From NCBI GenBank assembly GCA_037074765.1, contig JBAMDO010000578.1, positions 310,001-374,000 on the forward strand: a DNA stretch of 64,000 nucleotides. The letters run 5' to 3'. Source of the stretch: Mansonella perstans (lineage: Eukaryota > Nematoda > Chromadorea > Rhabditida > Onchocercidae). The notes beneath the pieces were generated by a model. It made no database searches. It was given only the letters and a program-made list of their open reading frames with translations, and was not told the origin of the DNA. Of the stretch, positions 13,510 to 24,700 are shown piece after piece. A program made the position numbers and the translations under genes. Position 1 is the stretch's first letter. Every line of letters starts with the position of its first letter.

Positions 13510-15810
13510 TCACATTTTAAAACGTGTGGAAAAGAAATCCTTAATTACTTTATTCTGCCGCTCCATTATTGGTTTCTGTTGCGGCATAGTGGAAGAAGGC
13601 CCTGCTTCACTGACTAAGTTCGAATCCTGTAAGAAAATATATTGATTGGCTAAGCAATAGCAGTTTTTCGCTAGTAATTCATGACCTATAATTTGATTGC
13701 CTTTACCACCAACAGGTCTTAGGTGAACAGAAGGTAGAATAATGCTAGTATTTGTGCAACTTTTTTCTTCTCTCCTAACTTTTTTTACTTCAAATAAGAA
13801 TGTTTGCTTCGGCCGGGAATATGAACTGATTCAAGGTTCCTTCAGCATTAACTGCATAAAGATATATGGTGCTTCGTGCTCTACAATCTTTATAAACTAG
13901 TCAGGGTCCTTCATCAGTTACTAATATTCTGTTCTCAACAGATAACAAACTCTACAAGTGAAACGTGATATTTTTCACTTTTAATAAAATTAAAATTAAA
14001 ATTTACCTGCAAACAAATGATTTCGTTCAAAACATTAGGTCTGTTTTGCGAACAAATGATTTCGTCCGAAACATTAGGCCTGTTTTGCGGACTTTCATCA
14101 AGTAATATTATCTGTTAAAAAACCAGGATGATTTTCGTATAATAAGGGAAACCTTAAAAACTCTTATAAAATAATGATTCTAACAGTTTTAAATCAGTTA
14201 CAAAGAAGAAATAACATTTTTGCCAGTTCCAAAAACTAGTACATGCATACAAAACTTGAAATACTAGAAATAAACCTCCGATTCGTCGCTGCTTGATTCA
14301 TTCTGGCTTTCTTCATCAGTTAATAAAGTAATATCCAAATCTGCAACGTCCCTGTAAACAGTGGAATCCTAAATTTGCTGGTTTTTTAATCAGAAGCACC
14401 AAAAAAAGAACGGAATCTGATAATGTTATGCAAAAACGAACCTTTCCTCATCTGTTTCATCCTCAGTATTCAATTTTTGAACATCGAGCGATTGCACTTC
14501 TTGGCTTGCTTCACTGTTCATCTGAAATTGCTGCAATATGAAATAGTTCTCTAAACACCTCGAAATTGAAATTCATGCGTTTTAGAAACAGAAATATTCA
14601 GATAATACCCCAATCATAGCTAATAAATACCAGCTAAGCTACGATATTGTATAGAATTGACTAACGGTTTAGCCAAATTAATAAATAAATCTAGAAGAAT
14701 CCTAAAATCAGAAAAACTGCAATATACTTAAAGCACAATTTTGTCAGCAAATCAGTAGAATGAGGATAGATTTCATAAAGCCCAGTGAAATCTTGAATCT
14801 CTATGCAAAAATTTGAAATATAACCATAATTAAATCAAATATGACCCTTATATTTGCTATAAAAACTTAGACAAATTGCTAGATAAAAGACAAAAAAAGC
14901 ATTAAATGTCTTACTTCCGTTGATATATCATCCAGCACAATTTCGATCTTCTCCTTTGGTACTAAAAAATATTAATCATTGATCGGTATTTTTATAAATC
15001 TTCAATCAATTATCCAAGAATCAAGTATACAATGCAGATCATTTAAGCATATTTTTATGGGGTTTCTAGAGAGAAAAATTAGTCCATTTGATGACATACC
15101 TAACAATTTGAAAATGTTGAAAGATGTGGAAGACGATGAAAGAAATTCCTCATCTTGAAATAGTTGAAGCGATGTGGAAGCAATCTTTCTTGCAGTGTTT
15201 TCGGATGAATGGGTTTGGAGAATGTTTTTCCTGAATTTTTTACCAGTAAATAATATGCTTGAAAAATACCTTATAACTTACCATTTTTTAATGAAAATCA
15301 CAAAAACTTAATTATCGTGTAGAAATTTCGAGAGAATGAGACTAGTTTTTGCATACCTATAATATTAACTTCTAGCAGATAAGAATTTATTTTACTGTCA
15401 AAAGTTATACAATTTATGAAAGAGCTCAAATTTCCGATTATCTTATTAACTGCAATTAGGAAATATTTGATAATTGAAGACAACAATTAATCTTTTTTAT
15501 AATTCAAAGAAAAAAAAATTTCCATTAAATAATTTTTCAGTTAACAAAAATACATCAATTTTGTTGATTAAAATTGATGCTAATTACAATGATTAGATAA
15601 TTGTACAGTAATAAATTACTAACAAGCAAGCATACTTTTTCTTTCTTCTTTACGAATAAGTCAGTAAAAACTACCGGATCAGTTAAAAACTATCGGGAGA
15701 GAAGTGAATAACAATTCCATAAATTGACACTGTAATTACCTCCATCTACCTCCATTATTTCCACTGTTACATCTAGTTGATATCCTTGCTTTCTTATAAC
15801 AACTGTTCAT
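13510..15810 (-). CDS. Acidic protein with SIM-like and PIP-like motifs
   Basis: Not recognised as a known family. Seven exons (15740-15810, 15100-15230, 14915-14961, 14442-14521, 14276-14351, 14007-14111, 13510-13626) join with matching phases into 208 aa from MNSCYKKARIST to FFSTRFKM. Visible parts: a basic, Cys-containing N-terminus (to about residue 40), a Ser-rich stretch (LSSSSTSF), then an acidic half. The acidic half holds three hydrophobic cores beside acidic residues: KIEIVLDDIS, DLDITLLTDEES and SEIILLDES, all resembling SUMO-interaction motifs. Next is a 13-residue tandem duplication (QNRPNVSDEIICS / QNRPNVLNEIICL). The C-terminus NKVIKDFFSTRF resembles a PCNA-binding (PIP) box, with Asn in place of the usual Gln. 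An AATAAA (minus strand, 13486-13491) lies about 20 bases past the stop. A TTTTAG acceptor sits 40 bases before the ATG. Exon 4 may start 9 bases earlier. Role in SUMO/PCNA biology is inference. Confidence 0.8.
14009..14087. repeat. 39-bp tandem duplication within an exon
   Basis: Two copies with a 39-base period, about 90% alike, inside exon 6 of the acidic SIM/PIP-like gene. The period equals 13 codons, so frame is kept and a 13-residue block starting QNRPNV is duplicated in the protein. Confidence 0.9.
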
Positions 15811-15852
15811 CTCTTCCTTTTCAACACATCGATGTATTTTTGCAATTTGTCT
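15811..15852 (-). promoter_or_regulatory. Candidate trans-splice acceptor of SIM/PIP-like gene
   Basis: On the minus strand CTTTTAG is followed by a 40-base leader without splice donors, then the start ATG. The position suits spliced-leader addition. Inference only. Confidence 0.4.
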
Positions 15853-16193
15853 AAAAGAATGTACATCGAATGGAAATTAAGAAAAGTTAACGAACAAAAT
15901 GTACGAATGATACGTGAAATGGAATGAATTTGAAAAACAATTTGCTATCAAAAAAGTTTACTAAAGCTTTTATTCAGTTGTAATTAAGATTTATGTATCT
16001 AAGATATCTCACAATCCCATTTAAGCAGTATCACGTTAATACACTAATCTTAATTGTATTTAAGTTTCAATGAATAATAGTTATCAACAATTTTTCATTT
16101 TTTTTTTTTATCTTTGCAATATTTTGTAAATTAGCAAAAGCAAAATTTCTACTTATTGGATGTTTTAGATATCTTCGATACATAATCAACTCG

Positions 16194-16252
16194 GATACGA
16201 TACGGATACGGTACCTGAATGATACGGTATGATACGATACGATACGATACGA
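16194..16252. repeat. GATAC pentanucleotide tandem repeat
   Basis: Runs of GATAC/GATACG, with an uninterrupted block of about four units near 16229-16251 and imperfect units before it. A simple satellite with no coding context. Confidence 0.9.
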
Positions 16253-16600
16253 ATAGTCAAATTGAGAAAACAAAAATGATCATTTCGAATAATTTACAAT
16301 GCTAACATTCTAATTCTGTTTTATAAAATTTAATTCATAGTTCAAAGATTTGCCGCTGTCAATCAATAAATAAATATAATATAGATCAATAGATCACACG
16401 CACACATGATCAAAAATTGGAATCTTCAATCATTTCTCTCTCTCCTTCTTTCTCCCTCTTTGTACTCCAAAACTTTGCATCTCTCTTCCTATTTCCCAAT
16501 CCTCTGGAACAAAAGCCATCGAAAAGCAAACTAAAACCTCCAGGTCACGTTTTCTTAAAGCTTCCAGGTCACGTTTTTCGGATTGTAGCATTGATGGGTT

Positions 16601-16822
16601 GAAATGAAATGAAATGTTTCACGAGAGGATTCTGAATGATGAATAACTGTAGACCCATTTGATCAATTTCACGTTGAAATGAAATGAAACCTTTCACGAG
16701 AGGATTCTGAATGATGAATAACTGTAGATCCATTTGATCAATTTCACGTTGAAATGAAATGAAATCTTTCACGAGAGGATTCTGAATGATGAATAACTGT
16801 AGACCTATCTGATCAATTCCAT
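16601..16822. repeat. 75-bp minisatellite, three copies
   Basis: Copies begin at 16601, 16676 and 16751, each opening with GAAATGAAATGAAAT and differing at a few bases; the third is clipped near its end. The period is exactly 25 codons, so a minus-strand frame (16569-16856) stays open and repeats a 25-residue block containing LQLFIIQNPLVK. A small exon-like piece upstream at 17141-17158 (-) (MNEEFK followed by a GT donor) could in principle join it through a weak acceptor near 16858. I do not count this as a gene on present evidence. Confidence 0.88.
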
Positions 16823-18195
16823 CTTTGTCATCAAATGACGTTGGCAGTTTTGACAAGATCTATCTTATTGCTTCGTACCTTTAATCGTTCTCTATCAAAT
16901 AACTTATAAATTTCAACACTCGCAGTTGCATGTATAATTTTCATCTTTTGTCCACTTATCTGTGCATTTGTCGTCTATTAAATAATATTTGATAATGTTT
17001 CGGATTTTTATACTTGAACTTTGTGTACATTAAAATTTCCTTGATTTGATAAAATTTCTTCATCGCCTATCCATATATTTAAGGATAGTATTAACTTGCT
17101 GTATGATAACTTGCAAATATTTTCAATGAAATAAACCAACCTTAAACTCTTCGTTCATATCTGAAACAAATTATTAAAAAATTGATTAGTTATCAGGAAG
17201 CATATTTTTTTTTTTTTTCGGAAGCATGCTATCAGTATTGAAAACGACAATCAGCAAGCTCTCAGTTCTTTTTTTAATTTGCAACTTTTTTGTAAAAATT
17301 AAAATTATAGTGAAAAATGGAAAATTTTCTGCCACTTCAAATGGAAAGTTCTTTTTTAAAAATTTTAAAAATTGATTGTTGTTGAAAGAAATTCATTATT
17401 TACTTCATCTTTTATTGTTCTGTATTTAGAAATTTATTATATGAAATTAACAGAATTTAAAAAATAAAGCAAAAAAAAATTTGAATGACATTCACATTGA
17501 ATTGGCAGATAAAACGGACAAGATATTTGCACAGTGTAACGACGTTGGCAATACTTAATGATCAGAAATTCGAACATATCAGTGGGAGCAGGAAATCCTG
17601 CTATCTGATTAGAATTTCCTATTTTTATGGTTGATACTCAAATCAAACTTATATTCGATACTTTTATTTCGTTCTTTCCATTCCGCCTGTCCGAATTTCA
17701 TAAACAAAATTTATTTTATTATACCTATGTGTTTTTAAATTTTCTTATACAAGTAATTGAAACTGCAAGAAAATAAAGCAATTTCAAATTTATATTTGAA
17801 TTAGAGTGAAAACCAGTAAATAGAAAAAGTTTAGCATCTGACCAATGAATCTACATTAGAAGTCACTGTAGTATAACATTATCAAATCCAACTTTAAATA
17901 ACATTATTATTCAAGGATTCTTGCAACAAAACACGAAAGAGCATTATTGAAGAATAATTGGAAAAATAAGAAAGGTGCAGAAAGTTTACAATAAAAAAAA
18001 GGCAGTAAACTGAAAAAAATTGTAAAATTAAAATTCTTTTTACTGACATAATTTGGTCTTTTTCCATTCCTGAAAGTCTGAAATTTGACAAAAATGTCAC
18101 AATGCATCAAGCCTTTTAATCATTCCTTTTCATTGGCAAATTGAATTTTATAAAATAAAAAAAAAAAAAAAAAAAAAACGAACGAAGAAAAAAGA
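16823..18195. other. Non-coding stretch
   Basis: Contains AT-rich sequence, a T-run near 17205-17218 and an A-run at 18158-18178. Two overlapping open frames at 17894-18110 (-) have no motif. It would be the 3' flank of the ground-like gene. Confidence 0.5.
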
Positions 18196-19551
18196 TTAAG
18201 ATTTATAAGCGAAGCATATCACATTGCCTTTCTTATGCTGACAAAAATTTTCCGCATGTGCCACGTAAGCCAAATCATTCTTCGCACAGAATACATTAAA
18301 TTTTGCTCCCAACGCAGAATCTGCTGCTTTCTTTATGGCTGACGTCGACTCTATCGCATTCTTTCCAATTTTCTGTGCAATGTACAAATGTATTTTGCAA
18401 AAAAAGAAATTGATGAAATAGATGCAGTGTTAAATTACAAAATGTGTTTACGAGCAGCAAAATGTAGAAATTCTGCGAGAATTCTCGGGCTTACTTTTTT
18501 CACATACAAATGATGAAAACGATGAAACATTGTATGAATATTTAGAGAATTTAAAAAAAAAATTAAAATTTATACCTTTTCCATAATCATCATTAATTGA
18601 TCATTGTTACAAACAGGATCCATTTCATATATTGTATTATTAGCGGTTGACAAATCTCGTTTACGGCGCCAAAAACATTTGCATGATGGACAGCAGACTG
18701 CTGGTTGCTGAAATTTTCACAGCACAAAAAGTTAGAATACACTGTTGCATCTTTAAAATAATTTTTCCAGAAATTTAACTCTAACTTCCATACCGAAAAA
18801 TAAATTGTAGAAAATCTGCAATTGTGAATTTACATTGGGTTTTTTTTTTTTTTTTTTTTTTTTTTTTGGACACAACAAGTCTTTCAGATAATAGTGAAGA
18901 CTAAAATGCATTTCATAGTGGTCGAATCAATTCACATTTGATTTGCAGTTTCCGAAAACTGTTTCTGGAAAGAGTACACTGATAATTGTCCAAAAAATTT
19001 ATTCCAGAAAATGCTTTGAAAAAGTTTTTCTGGAATAAAGAAAAATTTATTCCAGAAAAAAAAAGAATTTTATTTTGCAGTTTGCAAACACAAATCATTT
19101 CGTATATATTTAATAATAGGATTACATTGTTAATGTTTCTATTTTTTTTGTCACTTGTAAATTCTAAATCTTCACTTTGCGAGATTTTGACAAAATATTT
19201 AAACAGTAATTGTTTAGTAACTTAACGCTAACAATTATATGATTTCTTCAAAATGCAAATGTTTATATCAAAAAAAAATAGGAAGTTTGGTTTATAAACT
19301 TCTGGAACAATTTTAGAAATTTCAATAAGAAAAATATATACAGAAATTAGAAGAGGAATTAAACATGGTTGACAGATTTTAACAGGACATGGAACCGGTG
19401 GAGGACAGCTTTTTTCCGGAGGACATACACACAAAGGACATGGAGATGGCGCAGGACATCTTACAGGTTCCGGGCAAGTACATGTCCATGAATGCACCGG
19501 GGCTTGATTCAGCAGAACGGTGCATACTGCGTAGAAAGCAAATAGTTTCAT
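18196..19551 (-). CDS. grl: Ground-like (GRL) secreted protein
   Basis: Three exons (19384-19551, 18576-18707, 18196-18372) join in phase 0 into 158 aa. Residues 1-21 form a signal peptide (MKLFAFYAVCTVLLNQAPVHS). A Cys/Pro-rich segment follows (CPEPVRCPAPSPCP, CPPEKSCPPPVPCP), then a dibasic RRKR site suitable for proprotein processing. The C-terminal ground-like domain (about residues 85-158) carries its conserved pattern: CNNDQLMMIMEK, ESTSAIKKAAD, GAKFNVFCAKND, then Tyr-Val, ENFCQHKKG and ICFAYKS. Ground-like proteins are nematode-specific, hedgehog-related secreted proteins, usually linked to cuticle or epidermal matrix. Exon 1 is also open past the chosen donor; the donor CCT|GTTAAA is the one that keeps phase with exon 2. 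The domain assignment is firm; the exact paralogue is not. Confidence 0.9.
18840..18867. repeat. Poly-T run
   Basis: About 27 consecutive T inside the first intron of the ground-like gene. Confidence 0.9.
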
Positions 19552-20767
19552 TCTGCTACGAAATCTATAATTTAAATTTTATATTGGTGAGTACGGAAAA
19601 TTTCGTCGTTATATTTCGTTAATTCTAAAACTAGAAATATCGGAAATTTAAAGCTGTTTTGTCCAAAACATTTTACCTCTTTAATACTAATGTTATCTGA
19701 TACCGGATATTCGGAGATATTTATAATCCTAGTGTCCCGCTGCTTTTTCAAAATCCATTTATTGTTTAAGCTCTTATGGTGGCTAAAAAATCAACTTCAA
19801 TAAATTAAGAAGATATTTTCTCTACAAGTTACATAATGACAACTAAACAAATGGAATATTAGAACACGAACTTTTACTCTTCTGACACTATTGTGTTCAA
19901 TTGCTTAACTATTAAGTTAATTTGGCTGAAACTATTAAGTTAATTCGGATACTTTTCTACAATATCGTAATTTTATTAAATCTATTTACTAAATGGGTAA
20001 AAAAATTATTAAGAAATGAGAATGGAATGGAAGGAAGAGAATTTTAAAACAGCCAATTGTTTTCTGAAACTTGTCCTGATACTTTGGCATTATAAAGCAA
20101 AATTTTTTGCAACTTTAGGAAATGACTGTCATTTTTCAACTTTAAGAAAAAAAAAGCACAAGTACATTTTTCAATGACTTATCATTTGAAATTTATTACT
20201 GATAATGAGTCATCATTTTAATAATATTATAATCGGTATCACCGTTATTTTAATCTATTATAATTCTGTAATCATTTTCGCTTTCACTCATGAGAATACC
20301 AGATACTTTTATTAATTGACTGATAGTCTGATTTTATGACTAACCTGTGTCACTGCATAAAAAATTTTAAACAAACAGAACTGGAATAATTCGATGTTTT
20401 GTTATTACTTCCCTCACGATGATTGTTAAATAGTTTCCTGAAGTTTTCAAACTTGCTTACTAATCAATAATGTGATTATTTCAAAAACCAAATCGTATAA
20501 GAAGAAAATGATAAGAATAAAAATAAAATCCTTCTTTCAACACATATCAATCATTACTTTATTTTAATATTTATGTTCGAATCAATTATTAAATCAGATC
20601 TCTTCTTTTGAATGCATTATCTGCTACTTTGTGTATCACTTTGAAAGCATCTTAGCACCACCGTTTATTTCAATTCATGAGTATTTCTTCACACTGATCA
20701 TTCATAAACGGGAAAGAGAAATTGAACAAAAGAGTTTGAAAATTTGCATAATGAAAGTTAAAATGGA
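19552..20767. other. Intergenic region
   Basis: Lies upstream of the ground-like gene (-) and would hold its promoter. No exon is recognised on either strand. Confidence 0.5.
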
Positions 20768-21091
20768 ATGAAATGTGTCAGGTCGATAAATAAGTCACTA
20801 TTCTGAGAGACACACATTTTATCATGAATTGCAGTTATAAGATTGTTCTCATTCTGCTGCTTTTAATAGTAGGTTATATGCTATCTACCTTCGCTCTTTT
20901 CAGTTTATCATGAATCGATCATTGAAATATCACTAAGAACTTTTATAATTTTTATCGACCTGACACATTTCATACAGAGAATCACTGTAAATTAGTTAAT
21001 ACTATACTATATTAACTAATTTACAGCGAAGGCATGTGAAACTTTACTAATTTTGCAATCTGATAAGATTTTAGAACTGGATTCTCTGTAT
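20768..21091. mobile_element. Nested foldback (MITE-like) inverted repeats
   Basis: Three perfect inverted-repeat pairs lie together. A 23-bp pair (20768-20790 with 20951-20973; core TGTCAGGTCGATAAA) encloses about 160 bases. A 16-bp pair (20985-21000 with 21011-21026) has a 10-base loop. A 12-bp pair (20972-20983 with 21080-21091) encloses the second. The outer 23-bp arms look like terminal inverted repeats of a small non-autonomous element. No target-site duplication is certain. The region between the arms has no transposase. Confidence 0.6.
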
Positions 21092-21755
21092 AATTAGCAA
21101 TAGGATTCATTGTTCGATTCATTACTTTGAGTAGATTTAAATGAAATTAATACGCCTTCTGCTAGGTTTAATATAAGTGAGCAAAACAAAGCAATTTTAC
21201 CGTTGAATGATGCTCTTTTGTGCTTGCTTGTATGTAGTTGCGGAAAAGAATGGCAAAAATATGCCAGGAAATATTAAATTGCAATAATACCATAATTATA
21301 TCTTCAGATTTCAGTCTGTAAAAGCTATTTCCAGCGCAAACCTCAACTTCAAACTTTCAAACATTTTTCAATTCATCCTTTATATGACTTAAAAAGAATC
21401 CTACTATCTGACTTCAGTTTAGAACACTTGTTGGAATTAACTATTTCGATAGTTAGGTTCCAAGCAGGTTTTAATTCCCGTCTCATCGATTTAACATTCC
21501 TTTAAACCGTTCCGCTCCAGCGAACGCGAAAAAACGGAAAATAAATTCATTAAGGCGCCATTTGATTTATGATGCCATTTGCTTGTCCTCATGTCGGGCT
21601 ATTTGCCCATCAAGCGCAATGGGAACTCATTTACATTTGCAGAGATGTCATAACACAAGTATGCGATAGTTTGGAAATGCCAAAATTACATACAAATATT
21701 TTAGCTTGCAAAAATAAGTTAAATTATAGTTGTAAAAAGTATTATTCCATAACAG

Positions 21756-24700
21756 GTGAATGTGCGGCAAATCAATGGTGGATCGAAGATAGGTCCATGT
21801 CCAGAAAAGTGGTTGCCATTGCTTCCAGCAAATAGCAGCAATTTTGAGCTTCTCGAAAAATGCATAACTCTCATGCATTTAACTGTAGTAAGCTGCTTAA
21901 AAAATTTTCATGCTAAATTTTGCAAGGATAAAAAATAAATTTTATATTAAGATTAAAAATGTGCAACAATTATTATTCAATCGAATCTTTCACAAAGATC
22001 AAATCTTCTTTCATATAAATTCTCGACTGATAACAAATTACTTTGTTGATTTAACTAGTAATCTATGTTCCAATATATCTTGAAATGCTCAGTGCAAGAT
22101 CTCAAATGAAAAAAATTACAAAACATCCAGCAAGAAATATTGAAGAAAGTAATATGGCTAAGTTTTTTTGAGAAGATTTGATTAATAAAAGAGAAGAGGA
22201 GTTTGTGCTTTGAATTTTTGTTGAACAATAAGTGAAAAAGTAAGATAGAGCACAAATAAGCAGAATGATAGGTTTATTAGGTGTCGCTGATCGTCCTTAT
22301 CACTGTATTTTAATCAGTCTAATTTACTTTCGTTGATTACAAATCATAATCAGCAATAATATATTGTTCTGGAAATTTCCTTATGCAAATATTTTTTTAG
22401 GTGACACCGCCTGTGACAACATTAAAGAGTGCAATAGATGCATGTTCCTATATGTTTAATAATGAGTCAACTTCTGCGACCATTTTTCGGCCAGATGACA
22501 AAAGAGAATTGAAAGATTTTCTCGGTTCGTTGATTGAAAATTTCATTTTATCAATTGTATTATCACATTTTCTTGTAGAAGTTGTTACCATTGTCATATC
22601 GCTAATGTAAAAACAGAAAAGCAGAAAGTGATTTATTGAGTTAATATTGAAATTAATTTGGTTTTAGAAAGATAGAAGAAATGAAGAGCTTATGTTTCGT
22701 TTAATCACAATAGCCTTTTTTTGTAAATATCATATGAGCAATATATCGATGGATGTGACACATAGGACTAATCAAATCACTCTTATTTTCTACTGAATTC
22801 TGTCTAGCAACAGAAATTGTAGAATTTGCTAGTAAGGAAGAACTGGTTGGAATGATGGATATATTTGCTAAAGAAAAAGTGCCATATGATCATTCGGGCA
22901 ATGATCTAAGAGATTTGGGTGAAATAATTACTAATTCTGTATCATCTGCTACTGAAAATCAGTGCGCTTGGAATGTTCTACTCAAAAAGGTCACAAGTAT
23001 TACCTAATTTTTTCATTCTAAAGTATGTGTGTGTCTGTATGTGTATGTGTGTGTGTATGTCATGTTTAAATAATGATATTTTAAAAATATATTTTTTCTT
23101 TTCAGTTATTTGAGAAAAATTTAAAAAACTTTCAATTTTAGGACCAAGTCGAATTTAAAGATTGTGATTATTTTAGTAGAATTTGGTGTCAATACAAAGG
23201 TAAATTTGATATGATTCTCTATTTCACGTAAAAACATTTCTAATCAGATCGAAGGCTTTTCATTGCAATGCAAAAAATTAATCCTTAATCGTACACCTCT
23301 AAGATTAATCACATTGAAGACATTGTGTATGATTAATAGAAGCTGGAAATATTCAAATAAATTTCAACATTAAGTTGATTCGGTTAATAGCTTTAGGAAG
23401 ACCGACAATTGAATTATTTACAGCTTCAGAATAATTTAATTCAATTAAATAAATCTTTTCTATTAAAAGCAACTTCAATAAAACATAAAATTTCTCCGTT
23501 TGAAGAGAAATAGCTTATTTACAAGGAAGGAAATTTCCCATTTCCTTTTTTTGTTTCACCTATTCAAATGAAGTATTAGAAATTTAAATTCAAAGCAATA
23601 TAATGAATTAAAAAAAAAAAAAATGCAGTACGTTTCATTCCTGGGATATCTTGAATACAACGATGTCACCAAAGATTAAATAAAAACCCAAACTTTTTCA
23701 AAAAAATGTCGGCTATCAGTATAACGACATTTACCACTTCTAAAATTCTGGTGAAAGATCATTTTTCATATTTGCAGAATTTTCATTTCAGCAAAACCAT
23801 TATTGACTAAATACCAATGTAATCAATGGTTCAAAGCGGATTATGGATCTCATGTCAACTGCTATCTTGTCCATCGTGTAATCATTACATCAACTTATCA
23901 CTAATTATGTTTCTCTGATTAATGAATATGCCACGTCTTTCCAGTCCAAAAATTTTCAGTATAGCACATCGGCGCGAAATGCCCGCGATGTTTGCAGGAA
24001 GAAAGGAGCTCAACTGGTAACAATCGATAATATCGCTGAGTGGAAATACGTTACACGTATGTCTTCATGATGATTCTGCGTTACACGTATTTCTTCATAA
24101 TGATTTTTCTAAGTTTGTTTCCACGCGTGAAATTGTGAAGATTTCTAGCTTGCTTATCTTGCTATCGCTTAGATTTCTTATTATTATCATTATTCGAGCA
24201 AGATAATTCTTGCAACCTAATTGGGAACATTTTGAAAATTATACCAAAGGTATATTATTTAGCTATTCCTTTCAGATTTCCCCTGAAAGTGATAAAATAA
24301 ATGTACATAATCAAAAAGAATTATTTTTTAAGGTCTTGCCAAGGCACTGGCTCCATCTGGAAGAGATCGAACGCTGTTCCTAGGCTATACACGTTGCAGC
24401 ACGGATTGGCTTGAATGGCGTACAATGGAAGGCGGCATTCCTTCAAAATCTATTCCTTTTCCCGAAGCTACTGAAGGAAATGATGCAGAATGTTGTATGG
24501 GATTGAATCCAAAATTCGAAAGAAACAGTAAAAGATATTTTTATATTATTCAAATACTTTAAACATCCCTTAACACTTAACATAATACTATCAAGTACAT
24601 GGAAAGCTTGCAAGGGAAATCTCCAGGATGGTCCTTTAAAAGAACCGGTTTGGTGACATTAACGTAATGGCAAAAATGGTTTAAAAAGAGTAAAATGAAT

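Noticed and set aside
19389..19622. Plus-strand frame opposite the ground-like gene
   Set aside because: It is the reverse shadow of the Cys/Pro-rich first exon, which has a signal peptide and matching splice phases on the minus strand.
20824..20913. Short frame with a signal-peptide-like start (MNCSYKIVLILLLL)
   Set aside because: It lies entirely between the arms of the foldback repeat and cannot be joined in phase to the lectin exons.
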